A DNA stretch of 64,000 nucleotides from Macrotrachela quadricornifera (GCA_022393335.1 JAJEKB010021880.1:1216433-1280432); one strand, 5' to 3'; shown: positions 24,131 to 36,560, counted from the stretch's first letter. Numbers and translations are program-made. Notes: a model not told the origin generated them from the sequence alone.

Positions 24131-26947
24131 CTAGGGAATCGTTATGTACAAACCTTGTGTTTTAATTTATAATAAAAGTTTATCAGAAAACTGTTTCTGC
24201 AAAACATTTTTTTGTGTTTCTTATATAGGTTTGGTACGGAACTTAAAAAAATTCCAAATTTGTATCCAAGGAAAGAACCTTTGTCGGTTTCGTAAAAGAC
24301 TTTTTTTTTCAAAGTGTACACACAGAATTTCTAAAAACCTACTGTTTTCTTTTAGTAGAGCAGCAACATTGTACTTTTATTTTGGTTGAAATAAATGAAT
24401 CTGAAGTTTTAACCGATAATAGTAAGCAGTCATTTTGCTATAGACTAGTAGAGAATTCTCTTAATAAATTACTCCAGAAAAATATATTTCACATTAGACT
24501 AAGGAGTTAAATCTGTCATATATGACTTACTTTGCTAATAAATTATGTTATCAAAATAAAATCAATGAAGTATTCAGCAGTATTAGCTATTATATGTTTG
24601 TCCGTTCTTGTTGCTGTTGTCAGTTTGTAACTGAAGAAAATGGAATTGAGCTTGGAAAAATGAAGGAAGTTATATTAGTGCGCTTAATTTGAAAGAAAAA
24701 GCAGAAAAATGATCCCGTTTTTTTCTACTTTTTCAACGTAACAAGAATATGATTCCGAAAAACATACAACTCATTAACGCGGAAACAATGTGATCATAAG
24801 AAAAGATGTTGCTTTTTTTTACGCATTTGTATATGTAGTAATATAGATGAATAGGATTAAAAAATAAATGAATCATCCGATAACACAATGTGTGTTTATG
24901 AAAGAATAATAATTTTTTTCTTCGACGTCGTGAAGATGAATCATTTGAAAATACAAGTTTGCTAATAGAAATCTAGTCAATAAACCGTCATCTGATTCCA
25001 AAATCATTTCATGTAATTTCGTCGTTCCAGCAATAATGAGCTTTTTCCGACATTATATTCCTTTTACCTTGAACTTGAAAAATAACTAGATCATTTTCTT
25101 CATTTATCTTACTAATTAAGCACTGTTTTTTGAGCCTAATTCAGCTTTATCCGGTTGTATCTCGTATGTTAACAAGTGATAAAAAAATAATCATCATATA
25201 ATGAACAGCTTAAGGGTATCGTTTTATTATTGATGCTCACCTTTCAATTCAGTTTGGTCATGACCTATAGTCAATATAAGATTTGTAATTTTATGAATAT
25301 TTTCAGTTCTTCATAGAGAGGATAATGAATAAAAAGATTAGACGAAAATAAGTAGGAAAGTGTGTTGTACTAATGAAATGAATGTTTTTCATCAATACCA
25401 TAATAATCAAGAATATGACATGATCCATTAAACGTTTCTTTTTCCTTTTTACATGATGAAAATATTGAGAATTAGCTCTTTTCAGTGTATCAATAGATCG
25501 ATACTAGTGAGGAAAACATTCTACTAATTACAACTATATCTAAATAGTTGTTAGCATCATCTTTCCTGTTTTTTTCCATTAACGGATTATTCACTATAGT
25601 AGACTCTTGACTTCCTATTTATAATGAAAATTAATGTATGAAGTCATTCTAACTTGTACATTAAATTATATTTTAAGTTTATTGCTAGAAAATGTAATAT
25701 TACATCATCCTCAGATTTATACTTCTAACATCTTCCATATTGGACCTGGCGTAATAACTTAACATGTTTATTTGCAGATGCTTTCTGACTGTATACCAGA
25801 CCGATAATTGTGATATATAATCATTTTTCTAACATGCCTTACTACTTCAGACATTTGTCTATGGAAAGTATTAAATTCCTAGATAAAATCAAAGTCATTT
25901 GCTAAATGGATATAACAGCGAACTGGTTTCCAGAACAATAACTTTCGTAATAATTGCATCTTGTGACATAAAATAGTTTATAGAGCGGGTGGAAAGCTGG
26001 ATAAAGATGAGCATTAAACGAATTTAAAAGAGCATCATAATGTCTAAATCGTGATTCTAAATATTTTCAATTCATATCGGACTGCTTAGAGTTCTATAAA
26101 GGTGTAGTCAAACAAAATATGTTAGAGAAACAGTTTTCAATAGCGTTTAGAAGTTGATTAGCATCAACTAACAAAGAACTCTTCATATTCGAGAAAACAT
26201 ATACTTGAACAATATGCTGATTAAAACAATTTTTTTATAATATTCTCATGCATAATATCATAATCTCCCAAGTTTGTATTTTTCATATTAATATTTGTGA
26301 AGCCTTCATTTTACATTATTAACATATTCGAAGAAAATTCTCGTCACAATTGTCTAATTGCCATGTATCTGTCATCCATGCAATCATCACAACCAATCCA
26401 CTTTTTCGAATATCATAAAAGTAATCCTAACAATCACTCACAATTTGGTAAGTTATGTTCCTAACCATTTATAATCATTCATTTTAAAAGAGCCCTAGAA
26501 AAAATAGATTGTCAACAAAAGCTAAACACTGATCTTCTTCAATACAATCATCCAAAATCTCTTTCCCAGTCATCACAAATACTTATATGTCAAAATTGAT
26601 ATTCAAATTTCGATTTTTCTGGAAAAATATCTGTGGATATATAAATAAAACATTGGACTACATGCGTTGAAGATTGTAGAATACGCTTTAGTATAAACAA
26701 ATTTGATATTAATTGAAGTTAAATAGGATTATATAAAATTAAATTTGCAAGAAGACAAAAGTATTTTATATAAAATAAACGATCTATGTTTAGAAAGAAA
26801 TATTTCCAAATAAATGCTCAATCATTTTTTAAAAATCGTCTGATTTTATTCAACATTTCTTATCGAATAAATAGGATTAAGATTAGGACAAGAATTTTTC
26901 AAACTATTTCAATAATTAAACCTATAACAAAATAAATATATAAAAAT
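24131..26947. other. Intergenic, no gene seen
   Basis: About 2.8 kb of AT-rich DNA on the 3' side of the NACHT gene. No coding frame or bounded repeat is supported. Confidence 0.45.
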
Positions 26948-29900
26948 CTAATCATTCTGTTCAAAAAATGGAGAATATCCATAAATATGACGAGCATGAT
27001 CGAATGCATTAATAAGTGTAAACCATCGTCGTTGATCTAATTCAATATCAATAAATGTTTCATTTTCATGAATTCTAATAAATTTATTTTGACTAGGTGG
27101 TGCTGTCAAAAGACAATCACTTGACATAGTAATTAAAACAATAAGTGAACAAAGAGTATTATCATTCAAATTATTGTCATTGGAATAAAGTTTAATAAAA
27201 GCAACAATGGGTAATTTAAAATAACGAAAAAAGAGTATATTTTTTTGTAATAATCGAAAAAGTAGATCTAATGTTTCTCTATCGATATTTTCCAATGCAG
27301 ACGGAGCGATTTCTAATCTCCATGTTTCTTTATCAAGTGTCGCTAGATGACGATTTAAATTAGCGAAAGATTCATAATTTTGTAAAAGTAATCGAAATTC
27401 TGTCAGATTAGTAATCTTCTCATGTCTTTGAGTTTGTTCTTGTACTGTCTTTATAAATTCTGATATTTCAATTCGATCATCGATTGTATATAAATCGAAT
27501 ATATCAGAATCAATATGTAGACGTTTAAAACTAATTGTATTAGGTCCTATTGTAATAAGACGATGTAATGCTTGTACATTTTTTGGTATATCATCGTAAA
27601 TTTTTTTAAAACTATCAATATTCTTTATTGACCATAAATCAGGTAGAAAATAACGTCGTTTTGATGAATCATTTATAAAAAGATCCTCTTTCCATGCTTT
27701 CAACCAATAATTATCATCAATTGTACTGGAAAACCATGCAAATAGATATATATTTGCATAATCATGAGCTAGACGATCTTTATTCAAAATCCATATTAAT
27801 ACGATATCAATCGTTTTCTTATTAATCTGTTGTTCATCTTCAAAAGAAAATATACAACTTCCATGAGGAAACCATTGAGCAATACGAGTACAATGTCTAA
27901 GACCAATCAAATCTCGTGGTTCACAATCAACAGCTGACCAAAATTGATTAGTACAGAAATTCGAACGTACTAATTCAAAAAATAGACTAAATGTATTTCG
28001 TATTCCACGATTATATTTTTGATGAGTTATAAATTTCACTACTTCTCTTTTTTGTTGATCATTTGAATCCAATAATTCTAATATTCTAATCATATAACGT
28101 GCACAAAGATATTCTTGAAAACTACGATGAATAAAATAATAAATATTATCACCACGTAAAGAAGAAGAAGAAGAATTTCGTGTACCTGGTATAAGTAAAC
28201 CAATTTGTAATACAGAAAGAAATAATGAATGTGCAATTTGAATTATTTCATCTCCATTAATTGTAAAACGATTTAATTTTGTAGCATGAAATGCTATATA
28301 TTCTAAATGAATAAATGCTAAAGATTTTGATTGTTGATAAATATTTTTTCCAGCTAAAGATGAATTACATAAATGATGAAATTTTAATAAATATCGTCGT
28401 AATAAATATTCACACATTTTATTATAAAGTTGTCCCATTGTTATTCCAATTTCGAATATTATTTTTCCATTTTCCCATAAATTACAAATTATTTCTAAAC
28501 ATGCTGGAATACGTGCTATTTGTAATAATTGTTCAGAATTTTGAATAAATATCCAACATTCATTACCTGTATTACGAAGTGTTAATGAAAAATAATTATT
28601 TATATATTTTTTAATATCTTCATATGTAAAATTTTGAATTTGTATTTGAATATCATATAAAAAATTATGTGATACATATGGTCGAGATGTTAATAATAAA
28701 TATGATTTAGTTAATAATTCTCTTTCAATTGTAATTAAATATTTTGGTATTCTTCGTTCATCACATCCATCAAGAATCCAAAGAATATTTAATGGATTTT
28801 CAAATAAATTTGTTAATTTTTGTTTATCTAAATCATGTAATTTATATCCTTGAAAACATTCTCGTTCAATAATATCAATTAATGAATAATTATTTAATTG
28901 TTTTGGATAAAATTCGGAATTTAAATTTCTCATTTTAATATAAAATAACCATTGAAATTGATTTCGCCATAATTTTCCTATTGTCCATGAATATGTTATA
29001 TATTGACAAATAGTTGTTTTACCACATCCAGCTTCACCAAGTAAAAGAATATGATTATTTATTATAAAGAAATTTTTTAATTCTATTAATCTATTATTAT
29101 TTTCAAATTTTAATGGGATATATTCTTGATTTGAAAGATGATTTATTTCAAAATTAGTATTACTTAATATATGTTTATAATGTTGTTTATAACTTGATTT
29201 AAGTTTATCTTGAAGACGTGTTTTTTCTGTATATGGAAGACTAATCATATCATCTTCTTTAGTTAATATTATAAATTGAGAATAAATATCATTAAGATAA
29301 CGTTGATTTTCTTCTTCCGAACGTTTTGCAAGAAAATTTGCAATATTTTTTTCATTTAATAAAATATCTTGATAAAGTTTAGAATATTTTTTACCAAAAC
29401 GTATTTGTATACCAGGTTCAAAACATTTAACAACACAATTAGCATTTGCTTGTTCAATAAAACTAAATGTATTATCAGATTCTATTTCTTCAAGATCATA
29501 AATTTGTTTATTACAATTATAAATTAAAGAATAACCTTCTTCAAATGTTAAATCTCGTTTAATACTATCAATTAATAAAATAAAATAATTTATATTTTTT
29601 TCTAATTTATCTATATGTAATTGACCAAGAATTTTTGGTATAATTCGATTGAATTGATCAATTTCATGTACATTTGGTGGATTAAATGGACTAGGATTAT
29701 CAATTCGAATAAGAATATATGTTTGATTAATACATCGAAATGAAATACAAATAGCATGTCCAATCCAACCAGTTGGAATTGTATATTCTTGATTAATATC
29801 AAGTTGTTTGATTTTATTTATAAGATTTTTTGCAATTGATTTATAATATTTAATTAATAATGGTTGTGATAAACTCATATCAGAAAATTTTTGATTAATT

Positions 29901-30505
29901 ATTCGTTTAGTTATAATTATTGGAATATGTAATATACTAATAAGAAAATAATATGTTTCTAAATTATGTAAAAATTCATTTTCAATAATTGTAAGTAAAT
30001 TATCATCAGAATTAATTTTCATATCGATTATTATTCGAAAGAGTGTATAAATACGTAATTGAAGATATATTTCTAATCGAGATCCTTCACTTAAACTTTG
30101 TCCACGATATTCAGCATTATCATAATCATGAAGAGCAGCAATAAGTGTATCGAATATTTTTTTAGGATGTTGTGTTATACGAGTATAAAGAAGACGACTT
30201 ATTGTATAATCAAAAAGTATTTCATTTTCTTCTTTTTGTGATCGATCATGATGATTTATATAGAATGTTATATGTTTTTCAAGTTCTAATTTTGTTGGAC
30301 TATTACGATATTTGTAAAGAATAGGAAGAAAATTATGACGATTGGTTTTAGCAGCTAATTGAATAGGAAAGATAAAACTATAAGTTTGAGGATCAAAATG
30401 AGATAAATTACAATCGACATCTTGTTCAATTAATTCTTTGATTGTTTCTATATTATGATATCCTTTAAGTGTGTTATATAAACATGTTTCAAGTGTTTTT
30501 GCCAT
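26948..30505 (-). CDS. NACHT-domain STAND NTPase with unusual N-terminal module
   Basis: 1185 aa, single exon. The central NACHT domain has a P-loop GEAGCGKT (490-497), Walker B WILDGCDE (576-583) and a sensor-like LLLTSRP (603-609), followed by the helical/winged-helix part (IPACLEIICNLW and MGQLYNKMCEYLLRRYL). NACHT NTPases are nucleotide-gated oligomerising switches, often in innate immunity. Residues 15-65 look weakly ankyrin-like. Residues 240-360 hold GWIGHA (His250), YILIRIDNP (Asp269) and EQANANC (Gln352, Cys357). That His-Asp-Gln-Cys order is reminiscent of clan-CE peptidases or YopJ-like acyltransferases, but this is inference. The C-terminal 350 residues are unrecognised, with no obvious LRR, TPR or WD40 repeats. 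The first two-thirds of the gene uses almost only A/T-ending codons, the last third less so. I chose the first Met of the open frame as start. Confidence 0.88.
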   Translation of the reverse strand: MAKTLETCLYNTLKGYHNIETIKELIEQDVDCNLSHFDPQTYSFIFPIQLAAKTNRHNFLPILYKYRNSPTKLELEKHITFYINHHDRSQKEENEILFDYTISRLLYTRITQHPKKIFDTLIAALHDYDNAEYRGQSLSEGSRLEIYLQLRIYTLFRIIIDMKINSDDNLLTIIENEFLHNLETYYFLISILHIPIIITKRIINQKFSDMSLSQPLLIKYYKSIAKNLINKIKQLDINQEYTIPTGWIGHAICISFRCINQTYILIRIDNPSPFNPPNVHEIDQFNRIIPKILGQLHIDKLEKNINYFILLIDSIKRDLTFEEGYSLIYNCNKQIYDLEEIESDNTFSFIEQANANCVVKCFEPGIQIRFGKKYSKLYQDILLNEKNIANFLAKRSEEENQRYLNDIYSQFIILTKEDDMISLPYTEKTRLQDKLKSSYKQHYKHILSNTNFEINHLSNQEYIPLKFENNNRLIELKNFFIINNHILLLGEAGCGKTTICQYITYSWTIGKLWRNQFQWLFYIKMRNLNSEFYPKQLNNYSLIDIIERECFQGYKLHDLDKQKLTNLFENPLNILWILDGCDERRIPKYLITIERELLTKSYLLLTSRPYVSHNFLYDIQIQIQNFTYEDIKKYINNYFSLTLRNTGNECWIFIQNSEQLLQIARIPACLEIICNLWENGKIIFEIGITMGQLYNKMCEYLLRRYLLKFHHLCNSSLAGKNIYQQSKSLAFIHLEYIAFHATKLNRFTINGDEIIQIAHSLFLSVLQIGLLIPGTRNSSSSSLRGDNIYYFIHRSFQEYLCARYMIRILELLDSNDQQKREVVKFITHQKYNRGIRNTFSLFFELVRSNFCTNQFWSAVDCEPRDLIGLRHCTRIAQWFPHGSCIFSFEDEQQINKKTIDIVLIWILNKDRLAHDYANIYLFAWFSSTIDDNYWLKAWKEDLFINDSSKRRYFLPDLWSIKNIDSFKKIYDDIPKNVQALHRLITIGPNTISFKRLHIDSDIFDLYTIDDRIEISEFIKTVQEQTQRHEKITNLTEFRLLLQNYESFANLNRHLATLDKETWRLEIAPSALENIDRETLDLLFRLLQKNILFFRYFKLPIVAFIKLYSNDNNLNDNTLCSLIVLITMSSDCLLTAPPSQNKFIRIHENETFIDIELDQRRWFTLINAFDHARHIYGYSPFFEQND

Positions 30506-31225
30506 ACAAATACGAGAATTTTTTATTGTATATTACTACAAAAAAAAAATAATATTTGTATTCTACTCTACCTCTTTTTTTTACTTTTTAATGAATATAT
30601 TTATTTTAGAAAATGAAGCCAAAAGCAAAATATTAGGAGAAAAAAATGAGATGAAGGACGAAGAAAAAGGCAGTGTCAGAAGTCGGAATAATTTTATTGA
30701 ATTGTATATGTTATAACACATTGTAGTAGGTTTTTTTCTCCTTTCTTTTCCTCTGTATAAGCGCGTGGAGGTCGATACTATTTTATTTCTTACATACATT
30801 ACATTATTGACACATGGTTAAATGCATGACAAAACCATAGTCAAAACAACTATTTGGCAAAGAATTAATAGTAAAAAATGGGTATACGAGTCTTGATGCT
30901 TAGAATAACAAATTGAAGTAAAGAGTAATGCGAGTATTTTTCGAACTTCCATACAAATAAATATTTATTAATCATCGATTAAGATAAAATACCATAGATT
31001 ATTTGATATTAAACAAGGTTTTTTTTTCTCGGTTTTTTTTGTGTAAGCGAGTGATGTCAGTTTCTCTTATGCACCTTCATAAATAAAACAGGACGATGTA
31101 TAAATCTACTGAAAAGTTGTATCACAAAACTCAAATAAAATAGAAGATTTTTTGTCTTTCCTACTGACAAATATATTTAACACTATTTATATAAAAGATG
31201 ATGTGAAAAAATTTATAGTGACATT
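30506..31225. other. Upstream flank of NACHT gene, no gene seen
   Basis: AT-rich region directly 5' of the NACHT start codon, presumably including its promoter. The two overlapping short open frames on opposite strands show no protein-like features. Confidence 0.4.
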
Positions 31226-31465
31226 ACTTCGTAGTTGCGCTGGAATTCGAACTAGAGCAAATCTCAGGTCAAAATACTGCCATTCAGTTTATTGATGTAT
31301 ACTATGATATAAGTTAAAATTCCAGTACAGTTTCTATAATTTTAGACAGAAGACTTATGAGCACTTCTCCTTTTGGGATTTTTATACTTTGCTGGGATCT
31401 ACCTTATTCACATAGTTCGAGCTCAAAAACGATTTGACAGTTGAATTGGTTCTTTCATTAGGTCT
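31226..31465. repeat. Diverged partial copy of the 15349 foldback family
   Basis: Shares blocks with the right arm of 15349-15946: CTTTTGGGATTTTTATAC, GCTGGGATCTAC, GAGCTCAAAA, then a terminus-like TTCTTTCATTAGG. Truncated and heavily mutated. Confidence 0.6.
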
Positions 31466-33142
31466 GCATCTGAGAAATGAGAGTGCAAGGATCATCATCA
31501 AAATCGCTTGAAAAATTTAAAGAACACGTTTCTGAGTGAATAATAATTGCGAATAAAAAAAAATTCTTTGACTGTATATTAGCACAATTTGATGAAATTA
31601 ATAGAACAAACTCGTTTAAACTTTCCGCTTACATACTGCAAAAAGCATCTAAGGGGATGTTATTAATTTATATTAATACTACTATGGCAAGATGCGTACA
31701 TATTATCCATCAATTGATACTTGAATACGTATTATTCTCTTCTCTGTACATGCTCATGTATATGTTTAATGTGTACTCAAGTATACAGATACACATTTTC
31801 CTCTCGTTCTCTTTCTTGATCGATACACTCTCGCTAGAAAAGACAAAATGTACAAAAAAAAGAAAGAAATCATTGATGAAAATTAAGACAGCTGTTAGAT
31901 GATACACTTTTGCTACCACAATTACAAACAATCGACTGTGTAAAATGATATATAAGTTGCATCTGCTAACATCCATCTTATTCGAGTCATAGAAAACAAT
32001 CTACTCTCTCATATTCTATGCAAATATCATAATTTGTCTTTACTAATACCTACGGAAACATTCAATTTACTTATTGATATACGATAGACGTAACTTCTGT
32101 ATTATATTCATACTAAAAACACTTCGAAACAGATAAATATTCAACGTTAAAATTAAAAAAAAGTTAGATTGATAACTAAGTCAAAATATTTTTCTATAAA
32201 CTTGACTTGGAGATATCTCCAATAGTAGAAAGAATACGATTATCTTCACAATAATAATCCGAAATTTGTCGTTAAAAATGGTATGTCTTAACATTTTCAG
32301 GCTATTTTCTATCTATTTATACATTTTTCAATATGAAGATTTAATATTCCTACAATATTTTATTTTAAAAAAGCATACTTTATTTCTAATGCTTATACAT
32401 GCACTCTTCAAGAAGGAAAAACTAGAAAAATTGTGAAAATAGTCAGCTTTTTATTTTTTTATGATACGTTCACACTAATATTTATAGAAAGATGTTTCAA
32501 ATTGTTTATTAATGCATGAGTTATATCTGTTTATAAGTTTCAAGACAAATAGATAAATTCTGTCAATCTGTTAAAATAATCTTTCAACTTGTTAACAAAT
32601 ATTAATATACATTCTTTTTTTATCATTTCAAAGATGAATTTTTAGTTTAATCTATTATGAGATATTGCGTAGGATGAATGAACAAAATAATGAAACTAGT
32701 TTTTTATTCAGATGTTTCAGACTAACAAATTTTTCATAATTTTTGTTGTGTATAAGAAATCGATTGATATAAAAAAAGTATATGTTAGTTTTTATCATAA
32801 AAACTGTTTTGTGAATATACTATCTTTTTAATATCCTATTATTTATCATTTAAAATCAGCGTTGCCAGTTATTCTGAAATGGCAGGAAAGCTTCTGAATT
32901 TCCAAACTTTTTCTGATTTTCTTCTGACCTTCTGAGTTTTCAGTTTTCTTCGAATATTTCTGATTTTTTCGTTTTTTTCAACTTTTCTGGTTTTATCGTT
33001 TCGCTCCGATATTTGTCCAAATTCATCACGATCGTAATTCATTAAGAGAGTAGCTCAATACTGCCCCGTCTTTTCTCTCTTTTATTCATAGGTTATTTCT
33101 GTTATCTGCATATACCAAAGAGTATTTCGTTGACACGAAGTA
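31466..33142. other. Intergenic, no gene seen
   Basis: AT-rich. A TTCTGA-rich simple-sequence stretch at about 32860-33010 starts CAGCGTTGCCAG, which is reminiscent of hAT-type ends, but no partner end is visible. Confidence 0.4.
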
Positions 33143-33742
33143 CAGGGCGGCACGTAACCTTTGCCGCTCCCTCTACAATCTAAAGGATAAACAACACAAC
33201 CAAGTATTTTAAATCAATCGTTAGAGCTCATCGAGCTCTACAAACAAATACATGTTAAAAACTTTTAGACCCTTTTTTCTGGAACAAAAAGTTAAAAAAA
33301 CTATCTTGGAAAATCTAAAACAATGTTTAAAAAACTTCTTTTTTCAAGTGAAGAAAGATGCTTCATTTTTCAATAAAAACAGCTTTTTTCATTGTTTTCA
33401 CTACCTCAGACGTGTGAAAATATACTTATTCGATGCAGCGTGAAAAACTGCATGTGATGAGTATATTTGAGACCTTTGAGACAATAAAAACAATGAAAAA
33501 AAGCTTTTTTTATTGAAAAATGAAGCATTTTCTTCATTCGAAAAAAGAAGTTTTTTAAACATTTTTTTAGATTTTCTCAGATAGTTTTTTTGACTTTTTG
33601 TCTCAGAAAAAAAGGGCTAAAAGTTTTTAATATATATTTGTTTGTCGAGCTCGATGAGCTCTAACGATTGGTATAAAATACTTGGTTGTGTTGTTTATCC
33701 TTTAGGTTGTAGAGGAAGAGGCTAAGGTTACGTGCCGCCCTG
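33143..33742. mobile_element. Tc1/mariner-like palindromic element (600 bp)
   Basis: A nearly complete palindrome: CAGGGCGGCACGTAACC at the left and its exact complement at the right, with TA directly outside both ends (the Tc1/mariner-type target). The arms stay complementary almost to the centre near 33443, so a transcript or single strand would fold into a hairpin of close to 300 bp. No transposase is encoded; an open frame through one arm is a by-product. Confidence 0.88.
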
Positions 33743-33762
33743 TATTAGTCTTTCTGATTATT

Positions 33763-34423
33763 CAGCACTGGACACGGAACTTTCTTTTGGAACCTTTACC
33801 ATAGTTCCGGAACTATTGAAACTATTTTTTTCTTCGCTTCAATAAGGTGAGAATGAGGGTTAAGGTGAGGGAGGGTGAAGATGAGAGGTGAGGGCGTGAG
33901 GGTGAGATTTAAAATAGTTTCCGTTCATAAGATAATTCCGTTAGGAAACTTTTCATTTATTATATATATTTACATTATCTATTATGATATTTAAGATAGT
34001 TTCCTTTGATGAGATAGTTCCGTTAGGGAACTTTTCATTTACTATATTCTCTTTCTCGTGGAGAAGAGCCTTGCAAACATAAATTGTCTGCTTGATTGCT
34101 TGCTTGTATGTCCGCACAAGGTCAAAAAAACATTTTATTAATATTTTCTATAAAACTTAACTAAAGGGTAATCGGGGTCGAGGAACTCGAATCTGATGTT
34201 AGTTTTTTAAAATTTTATAAATGAATAGCTTGACGGTAATTTAGAGACACGATTTCCACGAGAAAGAGCTGAGCGAGTCTTCAGACGAGCGTTACTTGTA
34301 TAGTTAGACTATTATTATAATATTTAAGATAGTTTCTTTTCATAAATGACTGTTACTGAAAAGTTTCAATAGTTCCGGAACTATGGTAAAGGTTCCAAAA
34401 GTTAGGTCCGTGGCCAGCCCTCA
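33763..34423. mobile_element. hAT-like non-autonomous element
   Basis: The left end reads CAGCACTGGACACGGAAC and the right end, on the opposite strand, GAGGGCTGGCCACGGACC. Both are followed by TTTTGGAACCTTTACCATAG and TTCCGGAACTATTGAAA blocks, giving arms of about 60 bp. The interior has a directly repeated block (about 33908-33965 and 33987-34050, sharing GATAGTTCCGTTAGGGAAC with differences) and a GGGTGAG-rich stretch. The flanking 8-mers do not match convincingly, so the superfamily call rests on the termini. Confidence 0.7.
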
Positions 34424-35518
34424 CTTATCGATATGTTTTAGGTACTCATTCCATTGTTTGATAATCATCTCATCTTTATCCTTTATATGTTTTTAATAAG
34501 TATAGCTTATAAATAATCTTGAAGGCAGGTGAGGATGAGAGTGAACAGATTTCTTTGATATCTTACTTTTTAAATTTTCATTTGAAAATAGTTTTGGACA
34601 TATATGATCATCTAAGATTATATTTTGTTAAGACTATTTCGAAAATTCATTGTCCAAAGTATATATCATTTAGATTGTTGTATTAAAAAGTAAATTCAAT
34701 GTATTTATTTTTATTTCTTAGAATTACTATTAAATGGTATTATATATATACTAATTACACCTGATGACGTCTCAGCAAGACAGAAACAACTGTTTTCGTA
34801 GATTTACCATTTCATTCTACTCACCTTCACTCTCTTATTTTTTGACGCTGTATAAAGATACTAGCTGTAAGTAAAGCTATATCTCAGCTTACTCATTTTC
34901 TGCAGTTTTCTGCTGACTGTGTTGACAGTATAATTTTTTTGTTTCACTTGTTATATTTTAATGCTTACCTACTTCTTGCACAGCATAATCTTGAGGTGAG
35001 ATATGAGGGTGAAATACTAGATTTCGATTTCTTAACCAAAATTAACAACCAAACGGCACCACTACCTTCCATGTTGCAAGCAACAGAGACAGAGTGTTAT
35101 AAAAAATAATACTACCAGTCGCCGAGAGTAGAAAATATTGACTGGTACGGATACAATCGATGATGTGGATAACGTTACTGCTGAAATTCTGACATAGTAA
35201 CCGCCAAAAACGATAGCAATCACTGTGAAATATTATGTTCGACCACATGACGCACTTAAATGAGCTGTTAAATGGAGATGTAATGACGGATGTTACGAGA
35301 TATATGCTTGCGAAAAGTACCAACAATTGGATAAATTAAAAATAGAATTGGATATAATTCATAGAATGGAAGCAGACTAAAACATGAAATTCTTCACGAC
35401 TTTTCACATGAAATTAAGAAAAATCGTCAGAATGTGACTTTTCTAGTCTTTTTAGATAAATAAAAAATAATTAGAGGAAGTTAGAGGATGCTGCTCATAT
35501 TTTCACCTAGATTCGCTT
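34424..35518. other. Intergenic, no gene seen
   Basis: AT-rich with no supported gene. A 94-codon open frame on the minus strand (35042-35326) has no recognisable motif. Confidence 0.4.
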
Positions 35519-35600
35519 CAGAGGTCGAATCGAACCGACTTTTACTGGTTCGAGTTCGGGTTCGGTTCGGTCAAATCGTGGTTCACCTATTTCCAACAAA
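35519..35600. repeat. hAT-like terminus with short internal inverted repeat
   Basis: CAGAGGTCGAATCGAACC faces ACGATTTGACCGAACC on the opposite strand, with GGTTCG motifs between. It lies about 250 bp beyond the stop codon of the hAT transposase pseudogene at 35843, so it could be that element's 3' terminus. Confidence 0.45.
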
Positions 35601-35842
35601 AACATCTAAAACCAATGGATATTGTGGATCAAAACTGTACTCTATTATTACGAATTGTCTAATATATAAATAACAAGTCACCTTGGACTGAAACAAGTAT
35701 TCAAATAATTATTCGAGATTCTTTCCAAATTATTCTTTTAATTTTTTTTTTATACAACAATAAGAGTCATATTCATAGCTTGAAGAGTAAAAAAATACAA
35801 TTAACATAAATAAGTAAGAGAAAAATGTAGAAAAAATAAACA

Positions 35843-36560
35843 TTAACAAGAGTTAAATACTTTTTTGTTGCTCTTCATTGAGCGAAGAAAAAGAATATCA
35901 TTGATTGTGGTTGGTTCGAGAGCAGAGCAGCGTTGTGTGACTAATTGTTCAGCAGCACTGAACTCTTTCTCTACTGCTGCAGAGCTACATGGAACAGTAA
36001 ATATTTTTTCTGGCTAGCTTGGATAAATTTGGAAATATTGATTCATTTTGTTGCCAAAATATAATTGGATTTTCATAAATTTCATCAGATTTAAGTTCCC
36101 AATCAATATATGTATCCAGTTCGTCCTTGGTTTGTGGTATTCTTATTGGATTTATATCATCCAACAAAGACTCTAAAAATCGCTTTGGCTTTTTTGCTAA
36201 TAGTTCAATAACACAGTTGTTATTATTGGTATGTATTGTAGTTGATGATGGTGATATTACTGACCAGCACGCATTATGGCAATCAATAATTTTGTATGTG
36301 TGTTGCATATCGTAACTGTTTATAATCTGGATGTAAAAATGTTCCCATTATATGCATATTGTCGATTTTGAACATCGACTCTAATAATTGTAAAGATCTT
36401 TTTGCAAAAAAAGTCATACCTTAGTAAAAGTAGGAAGATTGATCATAAAAAAATATATTTCAAGTAATGAAGAAACAAACTTACCACCTTTCATTGTTTT
36501 TTCGAGTTTTTTAATTTCTTGCTTCAGATATCCAACACATGGTAAAGTAAAAAAAATAAT
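35843..36560 (-). pseudogene. hAT-family transposase, C-terminal part, frameshifted
   Basis: The C-terminal dimerisation region of a hAT transposase is recognisable: DELDTYIDWEL, NPIIFWQQNESIFPNLSKLA, then, in a shifted frame, VPCSSAAVEKEFSAAEQLV and LEPTTINDILFLRS. An upstream piece in a third frame reads FLHPDYKQLRYATHIQ. At least two frameshifts break the gene. A 65-nt intron with good borders (36420-36484; GTAAGT donor, TACTAAG acceptor) joins KTMKGG to MTFFAKRSLQLLESMF in phase, so the ancestor was a spliced gene. The N-terminal zinc finger and most of the catalytic core are missing. The stop codon at 35845-35843 is the natural end. Dead by sequence. Confidence 0.85.

Noticed and set aside
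31230..31300. tRNA-like stretch (TTCGAATTCCAGC on the minus strand)
   Set aside because: The T-arm-like motif has no matching 5' acceptor strand or D-arm, and it lies next to a degenerate repeat copy.
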